Source of the DNA: Excoecaria cochinchinensis
Lineage: Eukaryota > Streptophyta > Magnoliopsida > Malpighiales > Euphorbiaceae
Reading direction: 5' to 3'
Assembly (NCBI GenBank): GCA_947683425.1
Contig: CANTUQ010000017.1
Coordinates: 3,038,001 to 3,102,000 of the forward strand
Length of the DNA: 64,000 nt
Made by a program: the position numbers and the translations under genes. Under the pieces are notes generated by a model. That model searched no databases. It was not told the DNA's origin and saw only the letters and a program-made list of their open reading frames with translations. Shown here in pieces: positions 44,075-56,765 of the stretch; positions within the stretch are counted from its first letter, which is position 1; each line of letters starts with the position of its first letter.

Positions 44075-46754
44075 TGTAACGCCCCTCCCTGACTGCAAAA
44101 TAGCTTCGTTATGGCAATCGAAGAGGGTCACACAACACGCATCACATAGTAAAAGCACATACAATTGAGTTAAATACAAAATCCTGATTTAACAAATTTC
44201 TTTCAAATGCAGCAAAATACATTTCCAAAATTCATACTACATACATACAGTCAACTTATATTACATACGATATTCAGCTATTACATTATTTCTCTTTACA
44301 TACCAAAACTGGTAATTACATTACACATTACAAAAGACCTACACGAAAATATAGCGAACCCTAGTGTTGACCAGAGATAATGCGGGGCCGTCCTTCAATT
44401 GCGCTTCACTTCAGAACCTACACAGATTAACACCCGTGCTAAGCGATAACGCTTAGTGGGGAAACAATACACAATTTCTATTCATAACATTCATTGTATA
44501 ATAACAAATACATGCCTTAAATTAAAGCTACAACATATACATGCTTCATTAACATATCAATGAATATACCTCGGTATACATATAACACCGTCCATAAATT
44601 ATATTCACACATTTCGGAATAACATGACAATTTTACAACGTATCACATTTACATTCTTATAACGCATTAATTACCTTGCTTGCAACTCATAGATGTTGAT
44701 AACGGGTATCGCATTAGTACTTGTAAGTACCACATACCACATTAGTATCCATAGATACAACACTTTCGCATTAGTACCCGCAGATACCAATATATTCATT
44801 CATATATATACACTAATGTGAATCAAAACGGGATTCTATACACATTGGGGATTCCAAACAGGAATCAAATGTTTCGGCTGCAGCACTTGACCCTATAGGC
44901 ATGCCTATCTATCCACTACTCGACTTGCAGGCTAAACTATTAATCTATTTAATGTTCATGTTATCACATTGTTTAATAACCATATAACCATACTAATCAA
45001 TATTAAATCATTCAGACATCTGGTATACGTGTATAACTTGTCAAACAATACCACATTTCATTATATAAATTTATACAAAATTTAACATTTATAATTTCCA
45101 TATATATAATAATTCATAGCCAAATACAGTAGTTAACCCCAAAATAAGACAACCAAAAAGCATTCATAACACATAGGTCTGTCGCGCTCGTGACCCATGT
45201 CACGCCTGCGATAGACTCCAACATAACCTTCTATCATGCTCGCGGCATAAGTCATGCACGCAACATGACACATAGACTTCTGTCATACTCGCTCTCTATC
45301 TCGCATCCGTGACAGAACACAGTTGGGCAAATTTTGTCCTACGGAGAGCGCGACAGAGCCTGAACTATGAGTTCAAACTTCATTCACTCACTTCATTTCA
45401 GGCACTTGCCTACTTCCAAACATATGACTTCTAAAACCAACCAAAACACCATTTTTAGCTAACATGGCCTCAAACTAAAATTTCATCTACATGTTAACTT
45501 CTTAATGGTATAATCCTGACTATATTTGAACTCAAAACCAAGGAGTTGTGGCCGAGGGAACACAACTTGCTCCAAAAGTCCTCCTACAAAACTTTAATTA
45601 CACTTATGTGCAATTTTGAAGACCTCAAAGATCTCAAACAAAAAGGACCATTTCTATAACAATTACAAGCATAAACCTTAGAATTCTAATCCAGTTGACC
45701 TCTCATAATTTAGAGTTGTAAAACTCATTTTATAACACAATCCATCTAAGTAGGTCAAGATGAAGCTCAAAACCAAATTTTCACTATCAAGCTCACCAAG
45801 CTTGAAACCAACTAAATTGACATAGAAAATTCTCCAAACTCAATTAGACTACCAATATACATGCATGAATATTTTGGCACATTCAATCACACAATAGATA
45901 TTCACTAATTCGAGAATTACACAACAGTTCTCAATTCTACGAAAACAGAGTTTCATGCTTATTATTCAATGAACTCATAACAATCGATTCAATATAATAA
46001 ATTCATGTTTTCAATTCAGTTCAACACTCAACCTAATCACACATTTTAAATGTAACAACTAGCAATTTAGCACATAGCTCATAGTTTCCTAAACCTCTAT
46101 CTCCTTTGCTCCAAAAGGGCTCACTTGGCACTTGGCTCTCCAATCTTCTCCTTTCCCTTATCTTTTCTGATTTCTTCCACTGCATACACATCCAATTTCT
46201 AGAATTTGGGAACAAGAAATCATTATCAAATCAACACAGAAAAAGAAGAAGGAGAAGAAGAACAATTTAACACAATCACTTACATAACTTGTCAAGAATA
46301 TACAACACAGCTCACAACTCAACCTAACAGTAATTGATGAACCAATAACCGCAGATGATAAAGAAGAAGAGGAAGAACAATTAAAGAACAAAGAAGTACA
46401 GAAGAGAGAAGAGATGGCCGAACAAAGGAATTCACAAATGGGTCAAATCTGCCTCTCAAATCCTCTTTATATTGCATGCAATTTGATGTGTTGGCTAGGC
46501 CAACACAAGGCACATGGAATCCATTAATTCTCTTAATCATGATTAGCTTAAGATAATCTCACTTAACACTTAATTAATCCTCTCCTAATTTAATCATGCA
46601 CAACTACACTTTAGTCACTTAATTAATTTATTCCATGCAATTAAGTCCTATTTTCCAATTACACTTGAATCCAAAATTAGAAATCCTAAATATAACTCGT
46701 CCAATTACCCTAATTAAGCCAAAATGCTATTATGGTAGATTTCAGGTCATTACA
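44075..46754 (-). repeat. 5' LTR of element E (right copy, 2,680 bp)
   Basis: On the minus strand it starts TGTAATGACC at 46754 and ends GGGCGTTACA at 44075. TATAAAGAGG is near 46464, the CT-rich leader follows, and donor GTAAGT is at 46283-46278. Intron 1 would end GTATGCAG at 46180, putative exon 2 is 46179-46095 (85 nt) ending AGAG|GTTTAG. CpG palindromes are at 45178-45355, TAGGCATGCCTA at 44896-44907, stem-loops at 44717-44787, hairpin CTAAGCG-TTAT-CGCTTAG at 44456-44439, acceptor-like TGTAG|GTTCTG at 44418. Confidence 0.92.
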
Positions 46755-46759
46755 TTATC

Positions 46760-48893
46760 CTTTGATTAATGTCCATATTTATTCTAACATTTCTTATAAT
46801 ATTCTTTTTATTATAATCTCATATAAAAATAACCCTTATATATTATGCATTTTCTTTTTTTTATTATTAACATATTTATTGTTCTTATTACCATTGCTAT
46901 TACTATTGTAATTATCATTCTTATTATTAATCTTACTATTATTTTCAGCATTATTCTTATTACCACTATTATTCTATTTACTATTTTTATCATAATAATA
47001 CTATTCTTCTTATTATTGTTACTATTATTGTTATTATTGTTTTGTTCTTTAACATATATGTACACGTGAAAGCTTTTTTGCATGAACCTGATGTTGTTAT
47101 TCTCATGCAATATTCCTTTTATTCCATTATTATTCATTTACTCTTCATATTAATATTATTAGTATTCTTATCACCCTTTTTTTATTCTCACTATTCTTAA
47201 TTTATGATTTTACAAGTAAAATATCCTCTTTATGTCCCTAAACACTATTTTTGTACTTATTACACATTTAACCCTTATTTTAATACTTTTTAACTTATTT
47301 CACAATTTAATTCACTTATTTCTTCATATTTACTATTTTGACTGTTGTTCTTGTATAATTACAATTTTGCCCTTCTAACATTCAATTATTTCTATTTTTA
47401 TCCTTTTTATTTTATTTTTCTTCTACTAATTATAATTTCAAGTTATTAAATGTTTATTTCGTGTCTAAATACACTATTCTTACATTTTAAACCTACATAC
47501 TCCATTATTAACAATTAGTACATAACTTATCCATAACTTAAAATATATTCAATTAATTTCAAAAAATTCTCATTAATTTATTACAAACTCATTTTTATTT
47601 CTATTTTCATTTTTATGCCTAATATTCATTATAACATCAAAATTCTTCATGTTTTAGCCTATATCACCATTGGGCTAACACTAGGTTTCCCATTCAAACA
47701 TTATTTCTTCCATATTTGCCATGTCATCCAACATGTTCTGGCCTATTTAGATGTTTCTATACCTACATCACATTATACATGCATAATTCATCACCTCACA
47801 CACAAACATACACTTTAACATATTTAAATTAAATGAAAAATAGTAGATTATGTATCCACTAACTTTAAATTCTTCTTCTCCACACTTCACTCTACGTTTT
47901 TCTTCCCTTTTCCCTTTTGATTTCTTTTGTTCTTCTATATTTCCTACATAGGACAAATTTGTACATAAGGATTCCTCCAAAATTCTTCTTCCATAATTTA
48001 AATTAAACACATAACAATCATATCCACCCTCAATTCTTCCTATAAAATCATTAAAATCATTAAGTTATAACTAAATTAACTTACTTGATTTTTATGCTAC
48101 ACATTCTTTCCTCACTTTTTTCACTTCAATTGAGCTCTTAAAATGGTTATCTATGGAATTAGAGCATATAAATTACTTAAGGTGAGAATTTGGAGTGGAA
48201 TTGGTGATATAGCATAAAGAAAATGCATGGAAATGGTGAGAAAGAGAGACTTACAGGTGGACGGCTGAAGGAAGGAGGAGAATGCTCCACACAAATCTGA
48301 TTTTTCATATATTTATACCCTCTAAATAGGGCAATCCTTAGGTTCGACCAAATGGGCCAACCCAAAAGGCCCAATTTGGTTAATAATTGATTATTTTGTC
48401 CCTTTTTCTACCACATCTCTAGCTTAATTTCTCATAAAATGCATCCATAATTCTCAAAAAAATATTTATTAGGCTACACGAATATTTTTGGGTCAATTGG
48501 GCACTGTTTGTCGGTCTGATAAATTTTTACCAGCCTGATAACCTAATTTTTCGTCACTATAAAATTTATTTTTCATCACCATACAATTCCCCATATTAGT
48601 TAGAGTGTATCCTTGCGTTCGAATAATTTTTTGGAGGTCTCTAGCATCATTTTTAGGCCCGGTCAAACTGGTTCACTATTTGAACCAAACCGTGACTTTT
48701 TCTTATTTTAAACTTTTGAGAGCTTATTTGACTTCAGTTTCACATCAAATTACATGCTTGGATTCCTTATAACTTGTGCTTCCCAATGGTCAAATAAAAT
48801 ATTTTTTGACTTCCGAGGGTACTATTTACCCCAATATTAATATTCTCGGCCCAAAAAATACTATTCACAAAAATTAGAATTTGGGCCATTATA
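46760..48893 (-). mobile_element. Solo LTR I, partial, minus orientation, interrupted by element E
   Basis: On the minus strand it starts TATAATGGCCC at 48893, which looks like TGTAATGGCC with a G-to-A change and matches the start of solo LTR G. The first few hundred bases share short blocks with G. TTATC at 46755-46759 is E's duplication. An ATT/TTA-rich tract (46855-47070) is the microsatellite of this LTR. The left terminus is not seen. No gene is present; ORFs here are simple-sequence artefacts. Confidence 0.6.
46855..47070 (+). repeat. Imperfect ATT/TTA-rich simple sequence
   Basis: Trinucleotide-like ATT, TTA and TTG runs with frequent interruptions. It accounts for the low-complexity ORFs on both strands in this interval. 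Confidence 0.8.
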
Positions 48894-51180
48894 TGATCGG
48901 CCAGTTCGTCCCGGGCAGGTCCATCTAAGCCACATTACCCATCTCGACCACCACCAGGTCCCTCGCACAATGGGCACCAGGGGTGATATTTTTGAGACAT
49001 CCTTTAGGATAGAAAGGGGCGACTCTTCCCGCATATCAAATGCAAGTCAATCACTAGACAATTAAATCAAGACGAAGTCCATACAAGATGAGATCATGCA
49101 AACCCATAAAAGGGGTGATTTAATTCCTTCAATCTTGATTTGACATGCTGACAAGCTAGCATCGATCAATTCATCAATGGAGATTTGACATGCTAATAAG
49201 CTGGCATCAGTCATCCGACTTATTATGATTTCACATGTCGACAAGCTGGCGTCAATCATCCAGCTTTTTATGGTTAAAGATAACCATAAGATAGCGTCAA
49301 TCGGATATTAGTCTTGTTTGGACATGCTGACAAGCGGGCATTAACAAGATATTGATCTCGATTAAACACGCTGATAAGCTGGCATTAATCAATTCACCAA
49401 TAGAGCTTTGACATGCCGACAAGCTGGTGTCAACCAAATATTAGTCTTGTTTAGACATACCGACAAATGGGCGTCGACAATATATTAATCTTGATTAGAC
49501 ATGCTGATACACTAGTGTCAGCTGGATATTAGTCTTGTTTGAATTTTCCGACAAGCGGACATCAATAAGATATTGATCTTGATTAGACATGCCGACAAGC
49601 TGGCATTAATCAATTCACCAATGGAGCTTTGACATGTCAATAAGCTAACGTCAACTGAATATTAGTCCCCGTTTAGACATACAGACAAGCGGATGTCAAT
49701 AAGATATTAATCTTGATTAGACATGGCGATAAGCTGATGTTAATAAATTCACCAATAGAGCTTTGACATGCCAATAAGCTAGTGTCAACTGAATATTAGT
49801 CTTATTTAGATATGCCCTCAAGTAGGCATCGACGAGATATTAATCTTGATTAGATATGCCGACAAGCTGGCATCAACCGAATATTAGTCTTGTTTGGACA
49901 TGCCGTCAAGCGGGCATCAACAAGATATTAATCTTGGTTAGATATGCCAACAAGCTAGCTACAATCAATTCACCAATAGAGCTTTGACATGCCGATAAGC
50001 TGGGGTCAACCGAATATTGGTCTTGTTTAGACATGCCAAAAAGCGGGCGTCAATAAGATATTAATCTTGATTTGACATGCTGATAAGCTGGTGTCAATAA
50101 ATTCACCAATGGAGCTTTGACATGCCAATAAGCTGGTGTCAACCAAATATTAGTCTTATTTAGACATGCCGACAAGCGGTGCCAATAAGATATTAATCTT
50201 GATTATACATGCCGATAAGCTAGTGTCAACTGAATATTAGTCTTGTTTGGACATGTCAACAAGCGAGTGTCAACAAGATATTGATCTTGATTAGACATGC
50301 CGACAAGCTGGCATCAATTAATTCATCAAAGGAGAACTGACATGCCGGTATTAGTCATCCGACTTACTATGATTTGACATATCGATAAGCTGGCATCAAT
50401 CATTTGACTTCTTATGGTTAAATATGCCGACAAGATAGCATCAATTGGATATTAGTCTTGTTTGGACATGCCGACAAGCGGGTGTCAATAAGATATTATT
50501 CTTGATTAGATATGCCAACAAGCTAGCGTCAATCAGTTCACCAATGGAGCTTTGACATGCCGACAAGTTGGTCTCAACCGAATGTTACTCTTGTTTAGAC
50601 ATACCGACAAGCAGGAGTCGACAAGATATTAATCTTGTATTAGACATGCCGACAAGCTGGCGTTAGCTGGATATTAGTCTTGTTTGGACATGCCAACAAG
50701 TTGGCATAAATCAATCCACAAATGGAGCTTTGTGGCATCAGCCAAATATTATTCTTGTTTAGACATGTCGATAAGTGGGCGTTGACAAGATATTAATCTT
50801 GATTAGACATGCAGACAAGATGGCATCAATTAATTCACCAATGAAGTTTGACATATCGACAAGCTGGCGTCAAATATTCGAATCAATAAAGTCTCTCAAG
50901 AACACAAAATCCTCTTAAAAGGCATCAAAATTTCTTTTCCAAAAAGAAAAGAGAATTCCCAGTCCCTTAAGAGGCACCGAAGTCCATCCATAGATTATAG
51001 AGCAAGATGAAGATTGCATGTTTCGATTTAGATGACCAAAAGGCATGCAACACCAGATCGCTATTTACACTGACTCAACTGTCATAATGAGGGAATCGCT
51101 GCCTCAGGAATGCATCTCTACTCTGAACTTTGGGATGCCTAGATACTCGATCTATTGGCCACCCTAAACTTCGGGGAAAC
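48894..51180 (+). mobile_element. Element J: 3' untranslated interior of a Tat/Ogre-like retrotransposon
   Basis: No coding domain is seen. The interval is filled mainly by the minisatellite at 49142-50880, and ends with CTTCGGGGAAAC directly before the LTR start at 51181, a plausible purine tract. Tandem repeats between pol and the 3' LTR are known from Ogre-type elements. Assignment rests on that layout and on the relation of LTR J to LTR D, so the clade is inferred. Confidence 0.55.
49142..50880 (+). repeat. 44-45 bp minisatellite, about 39 units, with higher-order order
   Basis: Each unit starts GACATGCCGACAAGCTGGC or a variant. The spacers fall in classes: a (TCAATTCACCAATGGAGCTTT, 45 bp unit), b (GAATATTAGTCTTGTTTA, 44 bp), c (AAGATATTAATCTTGATTA, 44 bp) and a rarer d type (TCATCCGACTTATTATGATT). 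Order from the start is a d d b c, then a b c b c, a b c, a b c b c, a b c, a b c b c, after which a d d b c returns near 50294. The 45 bp units give a repeating DASLSACQ in one minus frame, but mixed 44/45 lengths exclude a long ORF. Confidence 0.9.
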
Positions 51181-51319
51181 TGTAAACACTGGATCCTGAG
51201 GCAACTTTTATCAAATTCTTTTAAAATTTTTGGGGTTTAAGAATCCCTCCTTAGGAGTGGCTTTCTCCTGTTCCCTTCTGGGCAAGGCAATGATGTGCAG
51301 AAAAAAATGAATGACTTTG

Positions 51320-51520
51320 AGTTGAGTCACAACTTGGCTTAGTGAGCCAAGACCGTGACTCGCTCTGAGTCATGCCCAGGGCATCTTTCACGCCTTAGGC
51401 CATGCTCACTCCCTTGTTCACTAGGAGCTCAGCCCTAATAATGTTCTGAAGGGGCATTTTGCTCGTTTTTTCCCTCAATTCCAATCACTCCCGTGACTCA
51501 TCGAGTCAAGGCTATGACTG
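51320..51520 (+). repeat. GTGACTCG/GAGTCAC dyads in LTR J
   Basis: GTCAC-TTGGCT...AGCCAA-GTGAC forms a nested inverted repeat at 51329-51358. Further GTGACTC and GAGTCA copies follow at 51355-51370 and 51490-51512, and again at 52260-52305. Confidence 0.6.
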
Positions 51521-52671
51521 GGTTTTTTTCCTCTTTTTCTCAGATATTCTATAGTGAGAAACAAAGGATAAAAAAAGGAGGATATTTTTCTTACTTTTTT
51601 CTTTTTATTTCAACCCTTCTGCCCTGACCATATAATGCTCATATGGGGTTATAAAAAGGTTGGACAAAAAGAAAAAAAGGAAGGTTTTTTGGACAAGAAA
51701 AACCAAAAAAGAAAAAAGAAAGAAAAAATTCAAAAGAGAAAAGGACAAAGGGAAAAGAAAAGAGAAAAAAAAAAGAGAAGCTTAAGTGTGCTAGGTTCTC
51801 TTGACTTTGAGCTAACAAAACTGAAGGTAATATCAAAACATTAAAACTCTAGATTCAATAAAAAAATAAAAAAGAAGAAACCATGTTCTAATTTGTAAAT
51901 ATTCACTTTTAGCTTAATCTTTGATTTCTTTGATTTTGAATTTTTGTTAATAATACTATGTAATTGATGTTTATTTCATCCTATTTTGGGTTTGTCTTCT
52001 AATAGCTATAGTTTCCTTGAACAAAATAAACTAAAATCAACATAATAGAATGTACTATTCATCATCACTTTCATGCTCTTTTTCTCTCTCTAAATTTCAT
52101 GGTTTTTTGTGATTTCTCTCTGTTCCCTCAAAATCAAGTTTACTTTGAATAAATATGCATTTTTTTTGTTTTTTTTTTACACAAATAATGCATAAAACTG
52201 AAATTTCGGAGTCTAATTGTCAAAAATGGTTTCTCCCTCCTGCATCCATGGTGTCAGTTCACATTCTGGAATGACTCATGGCCTAACCAGGCCGAGTCAC
52301 AGCCAGTGACGCCGTTCTAAAACTTGGCGTGTGCATCTCTTTCCTCTTTCTTTCTTTTCTTTTCCTTCTTTTTACATGGTTTGCATGCTTAGTCACTTAT
52401 TTTGGCCACCTTTTCTTGCTTGTCATCACATGCATATGAGTTGCATTTTTCATTTTTGCCTTGTTATTTATATATTCTTAGTTAATTTGTTTTATTATTT
52501 CCTATATAATTTAAGTTACATAATATTTGACAAATTGCAATATTATATATATACGATTTATATTCATTTTCCTATTCATTAATAATAACTTTGTTATTAT
52601 TTTTATTATTATTGGTATTTATCATTATTTACACATATTCATTTCCTTTTAATTTAACTATTATTGTCATA

Positions 52672-52672
<1 letters not shown>

Positions 52673-52759
<87 letters not shown>
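52673..52759 (+). repeat. ATT trinucleotide microsatellite in LTR J
   Basis: About 29 uninterrupted copies, roughly 1.49 kb from the LTR start, matching the offset of the array in LTR D. Confidence 0.95.
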
Positions 52760-54174
52760 TATGTTCTTATATTTGTTAATTTATTAATTTTGTTGTGTAT
52801 TTCTTATTTATGATATTTAAATATGTTAACATACGCATGCCAATTTCATGCTGCATAATTTTGGACTGCATCATGCATTTTTATTGTTTCATTAGTATTA
52901 TTTAAATTGAGCATTTATTTACCATTTAATATTTGGAATAATTTATGTGGTTAATTTTTTGTTAGCCTTTCATTCAATATTTGCTATTTAATTAATTTAA
53001 ATAATATTAACCAATGTTATTTTCTGCTATGAATATGCTTTGAGGGACATCTTGTGTGTCCCCGAGATGGACCAAACAATCAGCGGAGTTTAATTCAGGA
53101 ATTTACTTCATTTTAATTTGCTTATTTGGCCTGTACTATAATTATTTTATGCCTTTCATCTTTGCCTGGTGATGTAAAAATAAAGGTTTTTCGACCGTTT
53201 AAAAAAAACCAACACACAAAATGATTTTTACTAATAAATGGAAATTTTAGTAATAAAACTAGACCAATGTCCAAATTTTCATCATAGGAGGAATTCACAC
53301 TTAAATTAATAACCTTTTTTCTTAATAATATAAAATATTTTTATATAAAAATTGACCTGAATTTCCTTAATAAAATGAGATCATTCATCCCGATTTTCTC
53401 AAAATGTACATAATAAATTGTCATTTTATAATTGCATGCACGAACCAATGTTCCTTTCAAAAATAATATTTTAGTCAAACTGCTCATTTTATGTATACTA
53501 TCATTTAGTGGAATTGAAACCATATGCCATGCTTCTACTACTTTTAATATACATGCTTTACAGCTTTTTAATGTGCTTAAGTACACTTTCTCTTTATGCA
53601 TAATAATGCGTGTGAGAAAGGAAGTAAAATAATTAATCTAAGTAACCCATTTATATAATATTAACTAGAGGTATAAATAAGAGTGAAGTCCCGAACTCTC
53701 TTTGGTTTTAGCCTCATAAGGTTAGAACTAATTTTTCAATGTTTTATTGGGTGGCGACTCCTTTTAAACCTGCCTTGTGATGCCCAACAGACGCCCTCTT
53801 AAGTCAATAACTAACAGTGGAATGGGGAAATCCTAAAATGCTAGTATAGACCTTTAAGAGTCAAGGATTGACAAAATTGGATAGAAGCCTTCGTCCGTTG
53901 CTAAGTAACCAACTTTCAAGAGTTATTGCACCTTTTCATCTAGTCTCAGACCCTAAAAGTGGGTATTCAAGATTCAAATCGGACAATGAAATTGGCATGT
54001 CACAATAACATGTGCTAGTTTATCTGTAATAACAATATCATGTCTTGTTAATACTATTACAATAGATAATTTACGTGTTAACACATTGGCATACAAAGGC
54101 ATCTCACATCATGAACTCTTCATTATTACCTTTGTATTATGTTCATATACCAAGGACTACATTTTATAGTTTAA

Positions 54175-56211
54175 TGTTATGAGTGTGCCACATAACCCAT
54201 GTAGATTAGGTATCTTTTCCATATATATGAACTTATTATTATTTATAAGAAGGCATCATTCATTTATTAATACTATGTTGTGATTACCTCTGATTTGATT
54301 TTGTATCTTAAATTAATAAATGTAGTCATTGGGGTTATAAACATAGTTCAAAGCAATCATAAATGAGCTCAAGATGTGAGATGCCTATTGCATACAAATG
54401 TGTTAATACCTAAATACCCCTAGTTATAGTGTTAACAAGACAAGATATTATTAATATGCAGAAACTAGCATATGTTATGCTTTTTGAAAAGTTGAAGCAG
54501 TGTTCTCATAACTGTGATCATGGAGATTATCAAAGCTGACATATGGATGCTTGTTAGAAGAACAAGTACATTGGAGACCTACCATGAGAATCCTCACATG
54601 GATATTAAATCTATATCAGTGAGGAGTCTCTATATAGCAGTGGTGAAAGTATCCTTAGACTTGAGATCACCAAAGTTATCTTAAGTAGTAAGTGGTATAC
54701 TTTAACTCCATAACTGCTTACCTTCATCAATGGGTGAACATAGTTAGAAGGTTGGGTATATCATGACCTATTAAAATATGGTTGAGTGATCAATAAAGGA
54801 GACACCATCCCAGATTTATTAAGGGAGTTATCTGATATGTTCTACAATACTCTTATTTAGAGAATCTCTAGCCAAAGTCGAATACCAAGGTGGATGATAT
54901 CCACAAAGGACATTTTGGCAATAATAGTTAAATTATTAGAATAGCTATATTTAGGTTTATATGAGTTAGTACAATCCATATTCAAAACCTAAATGAGATA
55001 AAGTAAGGTGAAAGGAGTAATTGCATGATAATTGTTATATGGAAGGGTTCACTAAAAACCACGTGACTTTTCTTTCACTTGCGCAATCATGATACTTGGC
55101 TAGAAGCCTCTCATGATTTATATATGAACATGAGTTTTAATAGTAATTAGAGAATTAATATAATGATTTAAAGAGTTTAAATTATGCAATTCATTAATTG
55201 CATATATATTTGTACTGCCAAGTAGACTAGAAAATCCAATGGGTCATACACCTATAGGAAAAGGGCATAATGATAAAATGATATATGTAATAATATTTGA
55301 TATTATTATGGATAGAGGAAATGAAGAAGGAAATAATTAATTAAAGGAATTTAATCAATTTTCCATACACAGAAAAGTCAATAAAACATTCTGCTCATGG
55401 TCTGTAATAATGGACCAGGCTGGTCCATATTGATTTGAAATGAAATATTATTGGACTATAAGTGTTATAGGACTGAAATAATAATATTAGATCAATTAGA
55501 GAATAAAAATAAGGCCCAAAATGAACGCCATCTGCATATAAGCCTACTGGAGGGGTTTTGGCGTAGAAAGCATATAGAAGGCCTTAATGGCTTAAAAAGT
55601 CAAATTAAATATGATCATAAGTGTTATGGACCTTACATATTTCATTTGGTTGGATTTAGAATCCATTTGGGTAATTAAATCCAAGTGCGCATAAAAAGGC
55701 TTAGTATCAGGGCTTTTGCGCATGGCCCATTTAGAATAGGTTTGGATTTGATTTAATTAATCCAATTTAATTAATTAATTATGAATTAATTTTTCAGCTA
55801 TTTTAGAGTTCTAATCCCATTAGAGTTATGCTTTTAATTTGGAGTACAAAAGCAGTAGTTCAGTGGGAGTTGAATTGAACAACAGAAGAGTCACACTCCT
55901 CCTCACTCTCTTCCTTTTGGCCGAATTTTCTCTCTTTGGTCACAGAGATGTCGACTGCCTGTAGTCACCCAAATCTTTAGCACATTTGATCCTTCTCTGG
56001 TGCGAATTAGCATTAAAGGTGTTCGCCATTGGACACTATGGTTTACAATAACTCTGTGCTAAGTAATCAATTGTTTAACAACACTCATAGGTGATTTTCC
56101 AAATTAGCTAGTTAGAACATATAATTTCATGGCAAGATCCTAATGTAATATGGTTAAAATTTTAATTTTTTGCCTTGTATGAGATGCATGTAACCATAGT
56201 AATTCCTAACA
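54175..56211 (+). mobile_element. Solo LTR L, 2,037 bp, TSD TTTAA
   Basis: Starts TGTTATGAGTGTG and ends AATTCCTAACA (TG...CA), with TTTAA on both sides (54170-54174 and 56212-56216). Removing it and one TSD restores homology between the two LTR pieces of M. TATAAG/ATAAAAAGG motifs occur at about 55537 and 55692, and a leader-like CT-rich region at 55890-55940. No coding region (ORF 55451-55678 has no recognisable domain). Part of it (54365-54482) is the inverted relative of M's LTR (54005-54120). Confidence 0.85.
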
Positions 56212-56347
56212 TTTAAGTCATATGCAAGCAGATGTTAATACATAAAAGTACTAAAAGATGTAGGAAGGCCTTACTATTATTCAAATAGAATCTTTATACA
56301 CGAAAATAATCCTTATTTAACATGGGATCTTTGGCATATAACTAACA

Positions 56348-56765
56348 AATCATTGTCTATTACATACCCAAGCCTACCTAAATGCTCAATATAGCTATTC
56401 ATCTTTAATGCATGAGCTGCAGCTAAAGTTCCCTCTATCATCTTACATCCAAAAAGAGCGCAAGCTACATTGTACATTTTGATTCTAGCTTGAAAACCGA
56501 GTAGCTCCTCTAAACAGAAGATGATAGTTGTTGTATTCATCTTCTCATGCTATTTTTATAACTTCGAGGACATAGTAGCAAGCATGGCATATGCATCTAT
56601 CTCATTATCCTTTTAAGCTAGCTGCTCACTTGTAGAAGCATTATCCGATGGATGCAATGGTAGCTCTTGATATAAAGCATAATGGATATTTTTAAAACTA
56701 AGAACAATACTTATATTCCAAAGTCATTCCATAAAGCTGATGCCAGTTAACTTATTATTGTCAAA
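56348..56765 (-). pseudogene. Copia-type Gag (UBN2-like) fragment of element M
   Basis: Read on the minus strand: NKLTGISFMEWLWNISIVL near the start, HYALYQELPLHPSDNAS, then stops, then NEIDAYAMLA, the ORF at 56540-56313 with LEELLGFQARIKMYNVACALFGCKMIEGTLAAAHALKMNSYI, and HLGRLGYVIDNDLL. This is the usual N-terminal pattern of plant copia Gag (LTGxNYxxW, KMxEGTSVxxHVLKM, LxRLG). The frame runs into the LTR piece at 56347, so the rest of Gag and all of Pol are deleted. Confidence 0.8.

Larger units (their letters stand above)
29408..46754 (-). mobile_element. Element E: minus-strand Tekay-type chromovirus with nested solo LTR F, TSD TTATC
   Basis: LTRs at 44075-46754 (5') and 29408-32123 (3') flank a broken gag-pol region read right to left. 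TTATC is duplicated at 29403-29407 and 46755-46759. PBS lies at 44057-44069, and a purine tract borders 32123. Solo LTR F (34562-41767) splits the RT. LTRs differ from each other at many sites, and every domain has stops, so E is older than B and H. Confidence 0.93.
51181..54004 (+). repeat. 3' LTR of element J (2,824 bp)
   Basis: Starts TGTAAACACTGG after a purine tract and ends GCATGTCACA. It parallels solo LTR D from end to end: similar start, an ATT microsatellite at the same offset, a phrase GTGAAGTYCCGAAC (about 53681), GGTGGCGACTCC (about 53752), and CCCTAAAAG near the end. It has its own dyad set around GTGACTCG/GAGTCAC (51320-51520 and 52258-52310). The expected right TSD would be ATAAC (54005-54009); the left partner is outside or lost. 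Confidence 0.82.

Noticed and set aside
49142..50880. CRISPR-like array of direct repeats with spacers
   Set aside because: Spacers are few recurrent classes, repeats are degenerate, and the context is a plant LTR element; it is a minisatellite.
52591..52779. ORF with a long polytyrosine run
   Set aside because: Microsatellite translation in LTR J.
56313..56540. Independent host gene on the minus strand
   Set aside because: The wording is that of copia Gag and the flanks are LTR pieces, so it is part of element M.
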